A stretch of 64,000 nucleotides of DNA. It comes from Phaeodactylibacter xiamenensis. GTDB lineage: Bacteria > Bacteroidota > Bacteroidia > Chitinophagales > Saprospiraceae. The notes below the pieces were generated by a model that ran no database searches, had not been told where the DNA came from, and saw only the letters and a list, made by a program, of their open reading frames with translations. The stretch is from NCBI RefSeq assembly GCF_000759025.1, contig NZ_JPOS01000038.1, positions 186,001 through 250,000 on the forward strand, in the 5' to 3' direction. Position numbers and translations under genes: made by a program. This document shows, one piece after another, positions 9,136 through 17,994 of the stretch; position 1 is the first letter of the stretch, and each line of letters begins with the position of its first letter.

Positions 9136-12096
9136 CTACCCAAACAAATACTCAATATCTCCTTTCGAGAACTTCGCCTTCTCCACATCCCCGATGATGT
9201 CTTCCGCGAGTTTGGACTTTTTCTCCTGAAGGCGGAGGATTTTCTCCTCAATGGTGTCTTTGGTGATGAATTTGATGGCAATCACGTGCTTGTCTTGCCC
9301 GATCCGGTGCGCACGGGCGATGGCCTGTTGCTCCGTCGTTGGGTTCCACCAGGGGTCAAGGATGAAGACATAGTCTGCGGCAGTGAGGTTAAGCCCGGTA
9401 CCCCCGCTCTTGATGGAAATGAGGAACGGCTGCACCTCGGGTTTTTCCATGAAGGACTGAATGGCCCGCTCCCGCTCTTTGCTGCTTTGACTGCCGGTAA
9501 GCCAGGCGTAAGGCTGTTGGTGCCCTTCGAATTCCTGCCGGTAAAGTTCCAGGTGTTGCACGAAGGAGCTGAAGATGAGTACTTTGTGCCCGCCCTTTTG
9601 AATGGTCTCCCAATGCTCCAGCACGTCCTCGAACTTCCCGCTGCCTTTGGCGTAAGCCTCCACCGCCATTTTGGGATGGTTGGCAATTTGCCGCATCTTG
9701 GTCAGCGATTGCAGTACCTTAAAGCGGAACCGCGGATTGTCGGCATCGTAGTTTTCCAGCAAGTAGTTGCGGGCCGCTGATTTTTCGCGTTCGTACAGGC
9801 GCTTTTGTTCGGCCGTCATCTCGCAGTAGAATACCTGTGTGCTCAGCGGTGGAAGATCTTTGGCGACTTCCTCCTTGGTCCGCCGCAGCAGGTAAGGCTG
9901 CACCAGTCGCCGGAGCTGATTTTTCTTATCCTCATCATGCATACGCTCAATCGGGCGGATGAACTCCTTTTTGAAAAAGTTGAAACTGCCCAGCAGGTTG
10001 GGATTGATGAACTGCATCTGCGCCCAGAGGTCTGACAGCGAATTCTCAATCGGTGTGCCGCTGAGCGAGAGCTTGTGCAGGCCTTCCAGCTGATTGATGG
10101 CTTTGAAGACCTTGCTGTCCTTGTTTTTGATGTACTGGCTTTCGTCCAGCACGATGTACTCAAATTCCATCTGCTTCAGCACCTCCACATCGCGCAGGGC
10201 GGTTTGATAGGTGGTGAGGATGACATCGAAGCGCGACAGCAGCCGGATGTCCTTGTAGCGCTTTTGCCCGGTATGCCGGTACACCTGCAGGGTAGGGGCG
10301 AACTTCTTAATCTCGGCCTCCCAGTTGAACACCAGCGATGCCGGCAAGATGACCAGAGACTGCAATGGCTTAAGCGTATCGTGGTCGTCGGGGGCTGCGA
10401 AAAGGCCAAGCTGAGCGCCGGTATCCGTGTTGCCTTGTGTTTTGGCTTCCTGTTGGCGCTGTGCCCGCTGCGACTTGGCATGGAGGAGCACCGTGATGGT
10501 CTGCAGGGTTTTGCCCAGCCCCATGTCGTCGGCCAGGCAGCCACCGAGCTGACTTTCGTAAAGACCTACCAGCCATCTTGCCCCTTCCAGCTGATAAGGG
10601 CGGAGTGATGCTTTAAGCTGATTGCTGGGTATGAAATCCACGGCCAGTTGGCGTTCTTCGGCTACCTCATCGCCAGCGCTGATGCCAATTTCCTGCAAGA
10701 GGGTGAAGTGGCTTTTGGCCAGCCGCATCTGGTCTTTGTCCTTTTTCCCAAATTGGAACAGCCCCTTGTAGCGGGCCATCCACTCCTGCGGGATGAGAAA
10801 GAACTGCCCATCGGGCAAAGGGAAAAGCCGTATCCCGTCGCGTATGTACTTGGCCAGCTTCATAAAGGGGAAGGTATGCGCCCCAACCGTTACCTGACCT
10901 TTGAGGTCGAACCAGTCATTATCCTGATCGGCTATCAGCTCCACCTTGGGTGGGTGCAGGTAAAGTGCCTTGCCCTCCGCTGATGGTAGTTTTAGCGTAA
11001 AGCCTTCAGCCTCCAGTGTAGCACGGTTCGCGCTGATCCATTCCAAGAGGGCGTAGCGGTCTTCATGGGCTTCTGTAAGTACAAAATGCTGATGCGCGTT
11101 GACCTCCAGCCCCTGTTTTTTTAGCTTCTCCACAAAAACAGCCTCTGCTTCCCGTTGACGGAGCGCCTGCAGGATGCGCACCTCGTCCCCCTCATCGAAT
11201 TCAAGGCTTGTACGTTTGTCCTTCGGGTCGCTCCAGGTGAACGTGCTGCCGGGATAAGCCATTTGTACCGAAAGCACCCATTGTCCGGAGAAGAGGTCCT
11301 GTACAGGCTCAAGGATGCAGGCTTGCAGCTCCTCGTGCTGCTGTACCTCGAAGCCTTCTGCCTCGATTTCCGATTTAGCGGCTACTTTCAGGATGAACTT
11401 CTGGAAATAGGTCTTGACTGCTTTGCGGGGGATATGCACCTCTTCCTTTTTTTGAAAAGGCAGCACCATATTGCCGTTGATAGCGGGGGCACGGTACAGT
11501 TTGTAGTCCACAAAGAGCCAGGCCGGGTGGTTGGTAATCGGCACCACATCGCGGGAGCCAATCGCCCAGGCCCCGTCACGGTCAGCCAGTTGCAGGCGGT
11601 AGTGGACACCCGCTTCTTCCCGTTTGAAAAACAGCTGAGGCTCCAGGGGCTCCAGCCCGGTTTCAATGACAAAATCTTTGGCCAGCACGGTGCGCTCTAC
11701 CTGCCAGGTCACAGGGAGCCCTTCAGCATTGGCACGCTCCAGGAGTTCCGCCAGGCGGGTATGCACGTATTTGTAAATGGGCCCCGCCAGGTCGCGGTCC
11801 GCCAGGAGTGTTTCCAGCGTCGGTTTGCTCCGTTTGTTGGGCCGGAATTTTTCCGCCAACAGTTTGGGCTGCAGTTGCTCGATGAGGTCAAAGAGGCGGT
11901 CCCGGGTAGGCGTCAGCTCCAGCTCAAAGCTCCCGATGGTCTCTTTGAGGGCCTTCTGTTTGATGTGCGCCAGGTAGCCTTCCTGGTCTTCACTAACGAT
12001 GTAGGCGGTGGGGAGGTAGAGCTTCTCCGCAAAATGGTAAATATCGTACACCACATGGTGCGTGGCGCGTTGTGTATCGGTTTTGAATAACTGCAT
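9136..12096 (-). CDS. SNF2-family DEAD/DEAH-box helicase/translocase
   Basis: The 986-residue protein has a long N-terminal region without recognised enzymes (1 to about 490), then a complete SNF2 ATPase. The Walker A motif is GGCLADDMGLGKTLQT near residue 520, motif II is DESQ near 652 (YIVLDESQYIKN), and the C-terminal helicase half has SGGTGLNLTAADYV near 900 and the arginine-finger motif AIARAHRIGQ. It ends with the usual KKSKLAEDIIG helix. Such proteins translocate on double-stranded DNA and act on RNA polymerase (RapA-like) or nucleoprotein complexes; bacterial stand-alone versions have poorly known roles. No restriction or defence partner genes lie next to it. Confidence 0.95.
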   Translation of the reverse strand: MQLFKTDTQRATHHVVYDIYHFAEKLYLPTAYIVSEDQEGYLAHIKQKALKETIGSFELELTPTRDRLFDLIEQLQPKLLAEKFRPNKRSKPTLETLLADRDLAGPIYKYVHTRLAELLERANAEGLPVTWQVERTVLAKDFVIETGLEPLEPQLFFKREEAGVHYRLQLADRDGAWAIGSRDVVPITNHPAWLFVDYKLYRAPAINGNMVLPFQKKEEVHIPRKAVKTYFQKFILKVAAKSEIEAEGFEVQQHEELQACILEPVQDLFSGQWVLSVQMAYPGSTFTWSDPKDKRTSLEFDEGDEVRILQALRQREAEAVFVEKLKKQGLEVNAHQHFVLTEAHEDRYALLEWISANRATLEAEGFTLKLPSAEGKALYLHPPKVELIADQDNDWFDLKGQVTVGAHTFPFMKLAKYIRDGIRLFPLPDGQFFLIPQEWMARYKGLFQFGKKDKDQMRLAKSHFTLLQEIGISAGDEVAEERQLAVDFIPSNQLKASLRPYQLEGARWLVGLYESQLGGCLADDMGLGKTLQTITVLLHAKSQRAQRQQEAKTQGNTDTGAQLGLFAAPDDHDTLKPLQSLVILPASLVFNWEAEIKKFAPTLQVYRHTGQKRYKDIRLLSRFDVILTTYQTALRDVEVLKQMEFEYIVLDESQYIKNKDSKVFKAINQLEGLHKLSLSGTPIENSLSDLWAQMQFINPNLLGSFNFFKKEFIRPIERMHDEDKKNQLRRLVQPYLLRRTKEEVAKDLPPLSTQVFYCEMTAEQKRLYEREKSAARNYLLENYDADNPRFRFKVLQSLTKMRQIANHPKMAVEAYAKGSGKFEDVLEHWETIQKGGHKVLIFSSFVQHLELYRQEFEGHQQPYAWLTGSQSSKERERAIQSFMEKPEVQPFLISIKSGGTGLNLTAADYVFILDPWWNPTTEQQAIARAHRIGQDKHVIAIKFITKDTIEEKILRLQEKKSKLAEDIIGDVEKAKFSKGDIEYLFG

Positions 12097-12172
12097 GTTT
12101 GCGATTCCTGTACAGAAGGCGGGTACTTGTCAACGCTGCGCCTTCCCTTTACTTTGATTTTATCTGAACTGA

Positions 12173-12180
12173 CAAATGTA
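12173..12180 (-). promoter_or_regulatory. Candidate -7 element for the SNF2 gene
   Basis: On the minus strand the sequence reads TACATTTG, an exact match to the Bacteroidota -7 consensus TAnnTTTG, 76 nt upstream of the SNF2 start codon. A TTG lies 23 nt further upstream, a little beyond the usual 19-21 spacing, so the assignment is tentative. Confidence 0.4.
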
Positions 12181-12346
12181 GGGAAAAAAATGCGGGTATT
12201 GGGCAAGGAGCTGCCGTTTGGGGGACCAAACTTAACATTCATTTAATCCGCCTTTCACCGGAACACCGGGAAAGATTCCGATATTGGCATTGTGCTTATC
12301 CAGCGCCCTCAACTATGCTTTCTTTACCTATTAAATCCAAATATCG

Positions 12347-15300
12347 ATGAATGTTTTAAATCCCCCCCCCCCCCCGCGCTTGCTCAATTGGCTTGCCATG
12401 CTGCTCCTGACCACCGCTTCGCCTCTTTCCGCACAGCTTTTGCTGCAAGAAGGGTTTGAGGTGGAAAGTTGTGTGCCTGTCAATCTTAATTGTGAGCCAG
12501 GGCTTACTGAATTGGTTGATGCTAACAATTGTCTGAATGGCTGGAGCCGGTGGCATGGATCGCCAAATATATCTATAAATAATAACCCCCCAGAGGGTAC
12601 ACAAGCCTTAAGGCTAAGGTGGGATTTGCCTGAGAACTTCCCACCAAACATTTTTTCTGAAGGAGTTATTGCTAATTTACCCTCCGGCTTAGCAGTGGGA
12701 GATGAAGTGCAGTTATCCTTACAGGTTTTTGTGAATTCAGGTAATGATATCTTAATTGAGCTTTTATTGAGTAATGGTATTCAGCCCATTCCATTACCAA
12801 ATGGTGGCAATTCTTGCCTGCAACAGCCTGTAAATCCGAATAATTTTCAGATGCTTGCAAGCATTCCTGCTGATAATTTAGGAAGTAATTGGCAAACCAT
12901 AACAGTGCCTTGTACCCAAGTGACCGGTAATTTCAATCAGCTAGCCCTTCGTTTAGCAACCGTGAATAACCCTAGCAATAACGGAAATCAAGGCAGTATT
13001 TTTTTCGACGACATCCAACTCCAAAAAGAGCCCACCTTCACTGAGCCCACCGCTACCATCACCAACATAACCGGTGACCTGTGCAGCGGCGATGCCTTAT
13101 CGGTGACTTACGAGATATGCTCGGACGAAGACGTGATCCTGGATTTTACCCCTTTTGCCAGCCCTGCTAGCATTTCGATCATACCGCCCAGCCAAAGTGC
13201 CAGTGTCAGTTCTGGAATGTGTAAGACCTTCACTTTTACCTATAATGAAACAACAGAACTGCCTTTAGGGGCGCCTATTACGCTGGGGCTAAACTATACA
13301 GTAAGCTATGACGGTTCTGTTTGCAGCTACACCTCTACGGGGACGCTCAGCCAGTCTTTAGAAAAGTACTGCTTTGCCGAGGAAGCCTGCCTGCCGGATG
13401 GCCAGCCATTTTATGCCCTTTCCGGAGGCAACTTCAGTGCACTATTGAGTGAAGGGCTCCTTCCGCCAGCTCAAGCAGCTACCACCCCGCAGTTTTTGTA
13501 CTTTGAAGGGGATGCGGTGGTGGATTTTGCCAGTTATACTTTTGCGCAAGGCTCCATATTGTATTTTGACGAAGGTGTGGAACTTACCGTACCTAATGGG
13601 AACAGTCTGGAGGGTCTTAAATCAGAGTTTAATGGATGCGAGCGCATGTGGAAAGGGATCACTGTGGAGGGCGGCGGGTTTTTATCCTTAGAATCCTGTA
13701 CGGTATCGGGTGCCCAATACGCCGTGCAAGCCTTGCATAATTCAACCATACTAATTGCAAACAACTTCTTTCAGGACAATTACATTGGGATTTACAAGCC
13801 CAATACCATGTCAGCCTCGCCGGAGCAGGTCAATCAACCACTTCCGATTGCGGGCAATACCTTCGAGGGTACTGCGGCTGGCTTATTGCCGCCCTATCCC
13901 GGACAGGCACCTGCACCGGGCACAAGTGGGCTGGCAGGTATCGTAGCATCCAATTGCAACCTGCTGGAAGTGGGGATAGGGAGTACACCCAATAGTAACT
14001 TTTTCCGGGAGGTGCGCAATGGTCTGATCACCTTCAATACCGGCTTAAGGCTTAGAGGGGCTAATATCTCAGACCTGTCCGGTAGCTTTAACCCCACTAC
14101 TATTGCGTTCCCTTCTGCCTTTGCCAACTTCCACAACCTAAGGGGGCATGGTGTTTTTTCGGGGCTTAACGACAACAGCGCTGCTCTGGTTTTTATTGGC
14201 TACAGCCACTTTGAGGGACTGACGCGCTGTACCCATATCGAGAACCAATCGGGCATTGCGACGGTCAATTTTGACTTGAATACTTCCATAGATACAAAGG
14301 ATGGGCTGATAGCAGCTAACCACAGTGGGTCTACAGTTTTGAAGGAAGTATCCGATAATAACCTGGAATTTGAGCAATATGGGATTGCCGGGCTGAACAG
14401 CAGTGGTGTTATCCCATTCTTTGGTGTGCGCGGCAATACCCTAACCCAACTGAACAACAGCAGCTACCCTTTCACAGCTGGCGTGCTTTTCTCCAATGCC
14501 ATCAACCCTTCGGGCAATAGCTTTGTCCGGGATAATTCAATAGGGATGACGGATGCTGACGGGCATGGCGTGTCTTTGTCCTTTGTAGACAGAGTGGTAG
14601 TGGAGCGCAACCTGGTCGCCCATACCGGCAGCTCCACGCTGATCAAGCAGGAAGGTGCCGGGATCCATCTTAGTGAAAGCGGAGATAACAACAACATCCG
14701 GGAAAACACCGTGACCTTCAATATGCAGGCTGAGCGCCACAATACCCGGGGCATTGAAGTGCTAAACACTGCCTACACTTACCTCTGCTGTAATACGACC
14801 GACGGGCACCGCACCGGGCTGCGCTTCAAAGGGGCTTGCCCTGATACCCGCTACCGTCAGAATGATTTCTTCGACCACGATACCGGGCTGCGCTGTGAGT
14901 CTGATGCCGTGACAAGCCTGCAAGCCCACGCTGGGAATGAGTGGCTGGGGAGTTATAGCATTCAGAAAGCACTTCATTCGGGAGGGAGTTTTGAAGTAGC
15001 CAATTCATTATACTTGGTTAATTTTAGTACAAATCCTCCCATGACAACTATGAACCCCTTACCCAATGTAAGTACGCCTAACACACCGCTACTATGGATA
15101 CTTTCTGACGATGGCTTCGAAGCAGAAAACTGCGAAGCCGACCAGGTTTGTGGGGAAACCCGTAACCCCAAGCTTTCCCGCTATGATAGCACTGCTGTAG
15201 AAGGGGAATACCTGGGGGCCGGTGAATATGGCCCCACCCGGGACTGGCGGGGCAGGCGGTCGGTTTACCAAAAGCTGCAAGCCCATCCGGAACTGCTGAA

Positions 15301-16150
15301 TGACAATCCACTGATGACCGCTTTTTGGGAAGAGGCCGCTAACACCGAAGTTGCAACGGTAGGAGAAATGGAAAACGGCACTCAGCGTTTGTTTGCACTG
15401 GATAGTGAGGCCGAAGCTCAGCTTGCTGAAAACGGCGCACAGTTGGAAGGGTATCTGCTTAGCATAGTTCAGCTAGACAGTATTTTGAGTACGGAGCTTT
15501 CACCGGTAGATTCAATAGCCTATCAGGCAGAGCGGGCCGAGCTCCGGGAGATGCTGGAAGGGGCTTTAGCGCAACGCTCTGGCTGGGTTGCAGATTGGTA
15601 CAGCGGCGTACCAGCCGAAGCATCCGGTCTGCTCAACGCCGGTGGAGAAACAGCTACAGCGTTGCAGGCGACCGCTAACGAATGGACCGTCTTCCAGATA
15701 CTGCTGGAAATGACAGCCACCTCATCCCCTGCGCTTTCCAGTGAACAATGGCAAACCCTCCTTCAAATTGCTCAGCAGTGCCCGGACGAAGGCGGAAAAG
15801 GCGTACTGCACGCCCGTACAGTGCTGGCAGCCTATGAGTCCATGGCGTACGATGATGAAGCACTCTGCAATCCCGAGCAGCCCTTTCAGGCACCGAGCTC
15901 CGGCAGCAGCACTGTCAGCGAATTGCGCGCCTATCCCAATCCGGTACAAAACAGCGTGACGCTACAGTGGCAGGATGCTGCTCAGGAGCTAAGCCTGTAC
16001 AGAGCGGACGGGCAGCGCGTAGCCCAATTCAATCTGCAAGCTACTGACCGCTTTCTGGAGGTGGATTTAAGCGCTTACCCGAAAGGGCTGTGCATTGCTG
16101 TGGTTCATTTGATGGACGGCAGCACCCAAAGCGTAAAGGTCATTAAGTAA
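12347..16150 (+). CDS. Large T9SS-exported beta-helix surface protein, possibly phase variable
   Basis: The 1267-residue protein has an unusual signal peptide (MNVLNPPPPPRLLNWLAM...SAQ, about 1-30) whose PPPPP is encoded by a run of 14 C. An N-terminal beta-sandwich-like region follows (LLLQEGFEVES to IFFDDIQLQ, about 31-225), then a short Ig-like stretch, then Asn/Gly-rich right-handed beta-helix repeats (about 400-860: NNFFQDNYIGIY, GNTF, VRDNSIGM, VERNLVAH). It ends in a T9SS type A sorting domain (YPNPVQNSVTLQW ... VKVIK, about 1195-1267). It should be exported across the outer membrane and fixed at the surface; adhesion or polysaccharide binding is likely but not proven. The first ~660 nt are distinctly more A/T-rich than the rest. 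Confidence 0.85.
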   Translation: MNVLNPPPPPRLLNWLAMLLLTTASPLSAQLLLQEGFEVESCVPVNLNCEPGLTELVDANNCLNGWSRWHGSPNISINNNPPEGTQALRLRWDLPENFPPNIFSEGVIANLPSGLAVGDEVQLSLQVFVNSGNDILIELLLSNGIQPIPLPNGGNSCLQQPVNPNNFQMLASIPADNLGSNWQTITVPCTQVTGNFNQLALRLATVNNPSNNGNQGSIFFDDIQLQKEPTFTEPTATITNITGDLCSGDALSVTYEICSDEDVILDFTPFASPASISIIPPSQSASVSSGMCKTFTFTYNETTELPLGAPITLGLNYTVSYDGSVCSYTSTGTLSQSLEKYCFAEEACLPDGQPFYALSGGNFSALLSEGLLPPAQAATTPQFLYFEGDAVVDFASYTFAQGSILYFDEGVELTVPNGNSLEGLKSEFNGCERMWKGITVEGGGFLSLESCTVSGAQYAVQALHNSTILIANNFFQDNYIGIYKPNTMSASPEQVNQPLPIAGNTFEGTAAGLLPPYPGQAPAPGTSGLAGIVASNCNLLEVGIGSTPNSNFFREVRNGLITFNTGLRLRGANISDLSGSFNPTTIAFPSAFANFHNLRGHGVFSGLNDNSAALVFIGYSHFEGLTRCTHIENQSGIATVNFDLNTSIDTKDGLIAANHSGSTVLKEVSDNNLEFEQYGIAGLNSSGVIPFFGVRGNTLTQLNNSSYPFTAGVLFSNAINPSGNSFVRDNSIGMTDADGHGVSLSFVDRVVVERNLVAHTGSSTLIKQEGAGIHLSESGDNNNIRENTVTFNMQAERHNTRGIEVLNTAYTYLCCNTTDGHRTGLRFKGACPDTRYRQNDFFDHDTGLRCESDAVTSLQAHAGNEWLGSYSIQKALHSGGSFEVANSLYLVNFSTNPPMTTMNPLPNVSTPNTPLLWILSDDGFEAENCEADQVCGETRNPKLSRYDSTAVEGEYLGAGEYGPTRDWRGRRSVYQKLQAHPELLNDNPLMTAFWEEAANTEVATVGEMENGTQRLFALDSEAEAQLAENGAQLEGYLLSIVQLDSILSTELSPVDSIAYQAERAELREMLEGALAQRSGWVADWYSGVPAEASGLLNAGGETATALQATANEWTVFQILLEMTATSSPALSSEQWQTLLQIAQQCPDEGGKGVLHARTVLAAYESMAYDDEALCNPEQPFQAPSSGSSTVSELRAYPNPVQNSVTLQWQDAAQELSLYRADGQRVAQFNLQATDRFLEVDLSAYPKGLCIAVVHLMDGSTQSVKVIK
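12362..12375 (+). repeat. Homopolymeric C14 tract in signal-peptide codons
   Basis: Fourteen consecutive C residues lie five codons into the adhesin gene. As given, the frame is open. Loss of one C would cause a stop at TGA 12408-12410, and gain of one C a stop at TGA 12457-12459, so slippage would switch the gene off. Long G/C tracts of this kind are known contingency loci in other bacteria. Confidence 0.9.
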
Positions 16151-16165
16151 TTGCTTCAAAAAAAG

Positions 16166-16204
16166 AAGCCATGCCACTTGAAGTTTTCAGGTGGCATGGC
16201 TTTT
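16166..16204 (+). terminator. Rho-independent terminator
   Basis: A 17-bp stem (AAGCCATGCCACTTGAA paired with TTCAGGTGGCATGGCTT, one G-U pair) closes a 3-nt loop and ends in a TTTT run, 16 nt after the stop of the beta-helix protein. The ATG used by the ORF track for the next gene (16171) lies inside this stem, which supports the later start at 16219. Confidence 0.85.
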
Positions 16205-16218
16205 CTAATATACGAGTC

Positions 16219-17982
16219 ATGCGGTATTTAATCGTTTGTTTACTTCTGTTTGGTAGCCCTCTTCTACACGCCCAATTACACGACTACAATTGGATGATGG
16301 GATACAGCGGTGGGGAAGGTACAGATACTACGAATGAGTTTGGGCTGATGTGGTGGAGGTTTGAGGATGAGAAACTTGAGGTCATTGATAACCAGGCAAT
16401 AGGGCAAGCTACGCTTTGGTTTAATAACGCAGTTTACAGTGATAGTATTGGTCAACTATTCTTGTATTATGATGGTCAAGATGTTTATAATCAAACGCAT
16501 TTGCCCATGGACGGTGGGGCCGATTGGCATGAGACCGAATATGCTACAGGATGGATAGGTACACAACTTGGTTTAGCTCTTCCACTCCCGGGCTCAGAGC
16601 GTCATGTTTCTATCGTTAATTCTACAACTAACTCTTTTCCTGGACTAACGGTAACCACAAACTTCGCTGGGGAAGGTTTATTGTTCTCTATCGTTGATCA
16701 AACAGAAAACGATGGTTTGGGCAGAGTGATACTACGCAAGGAAGAGATCTCACAAGACACTCTTGATCCTGGCAAATTGAGCGCCTGTCGTCATGCCAAC
16801 GGTCGGGATTGGTGGGTGATTGTAGCCCGTTACACCTTGAATGAGTTTCACCGCTTCCTCCTTACCCCCAACGGGCTTGAATGGAGGGGCACTCAACAAA
16901 TTGGTGAAGGAGGGAATATAGGTCTTGGGCAGGCCTTTTTTACACCGGATGGCAATAAGCATATCCGATATAACAGCGTAGGGGGCGGAGAGCAAGACCA
17001 TTTATCCATATATGATTTTGACCGTTGTACTGGATTGCTCAGCAATCCCCGTCAGGAAGCTTTTGATCAGTTTGGTGGTGGCGGTGGGGCGTCAGTGGCA
17101 AAAGGCTCCCGGTATTTATACCTTGGAGCGGGTATTCATCTTTATCAATATGATCTTTGGGCAGCAGATATTCTTTCAAGCCGCACCTTAATAGCCGAAT
17201 ACGATGGTTTTATTGATTTTAACCCGACCACTTTCCACTCCTCCCAACGCGGCCCAGATGGTAAAATCTATATTTGCGGAGGTTTTGGTACTCGCTATAT
17301 GCACGTCATCCACAATCCTGATGCGCCCTGCCCGGATTGCCGTATAGAACAACGTGGCCTAGAGTTGCCCACCTTCAATGCAGGCTCCGTCCCCAACTTC
17401 CCCAACTATCGCCTCGGCCCAATAGACGGCAGTCCATGCGATACCCTAGGCATCGACAATATCCCGCTCTCCCGCTGGCGCTATGAGCAGGATACGCTCA
17501 CGCCCTTCACGGTGCAGTTTTACGACCTGAGCGACTACGAGCCGGCCACCTGGTCCTGGGACTTTGGGGAAGGCAGCAGCAGTATGGATACCCTGCCCGC
17601 TCATACGTTCCCCGGCCCCGGCACTTACGAGGTCTGCCTTACCGTCAGCAATGCCAATGGCAGTGACACGAAATGCAAAACGCTGGAGTTTACAGAGCCC
17701 GTCACGGCCACCGAGCAAGCGGAAACAGCCCCACTTGCCACTGCTTTCCCGAACCCCTTCCGGGAGCGCTTCAGCCTTTCGCTGCGGGCAGGTTGGCTGC
17801 CCGTACAAGCCGATGCCGTGGTATACGATGCGATGGGCAGGCCCGTCCTCACGCAGCGCCTGTCGGCCGGCTTCAACACGCTGGATTTGAGCGGGTGTCC
17901 GTCGGGCGTCTATACCTGGCGGGTGGAGGAGCAGGGGCGCGTGCTGGAAGTGGGGAAGGTGGTGAAGATTGGAAACCGTTAA
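16219..17982 (+). CDS. T9SS-exported protein: beta-propeller-like N-domain, PKD domain, sorting domain (copy 1)
   Basis: This 587-residue protein has a signal peptide (MRYLIVCLLLFGSPLLHAQ), a roughly 380-residue propeller-like region with DGKIYI and HVIHNPDAPCPDCRIEQ motifs, a PKD domain (about 425-500: PFTVQFYDLSDYEPATWSWDFG ... YEVCLTVSNANG) and a T9SS sorting domain (AFPNPFRERFSLSL ... VGKVVKIGNR). I start at ATG 16219 because the signal peptide begins there. It is a tandem paralogue of the next gene, 12 nt downstream, and the last 582 nt of the two are almost identical. It is probably a surface-exposed or released protein; no enzyme signature is visible. Confidence 0.85.
   Translation: MRYLIVCLLLFGSPLLHAQLHDYNWMMGYSGGEGTDTTNEFGLMWWRFEDEKLEVIDNQAIGQATLWFNNAVYSDSIGQLFLYYDGQDVYNQTHLPMDGGADWHETEYATGWIGTQLGLALPLPGSERHVSIVNSTTNSFPGLTVTTNFAGEGLLFSIVDQTENDGLGRVILRKEEISQDTLDPGKLSACRHANGRDWWVIVARYTLNEFHRFLLTPNGLEWRGTQQIGEGGNIGLGQAFFTPDGNKHIRYNSVGGGEQDHLSIYDFDRCTGLLSNPRQEAFDQFGGGGGASVAKGSRYLYLGAGIHLYQYDLWAADILSSRTLIAEYDGFIDFNPTTFHSSQRGPDGKIYICGGFGTRYMHVIHNPDAPCPDCRIEQRGLELPTFNAGSVPNFPNYRLGPIDGSPCDTLGIDNIPLSRWRYEQDTLTPFTVQFYDLSDYEPATWSWDFGEGSSSMDTLPAHTFPGPGTYEVCLTVSNANGSDTKCKTLEFTEPVTATEQAETAPLATAFPNPFRERFSLSLRAGWLPVQADAVVYDAMGRPVLTQRLSAGFNTLDLSGCPSGVYTWRVEEQGRVLEVGKVVKIGNR
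17401..17982 (+). repeat. 582-nt direct repeat, copy 1 (PKD plus T9SS sorting domain)
   Basis: This 3' end of the first paralogue matches 19168-19749 over its full length without an indel. The encoded proteins differ at only about seven of 190 positions, whereas the upstream parts of the two genes are far more diverged, which suggests recent duplication or gene conversion of the C-terminal module. Confidence 0.9.
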
Positions 17983-17994
17983 AACTATTGTCTT

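Noticed and set aside
11155-12090. Plus-strand ORF of 311 aa opposite the SNF2 gene
   Set aside because: Antisense shadow of a clear SNF2 protein; no domain and no promoter.
9136-12096. SNF2 helicase as part of a defence island
   Set aside because: No nuclease, methyltransferase or other defence partner is adjacent; its neighbours are an M16 peptidase and a surface protein.
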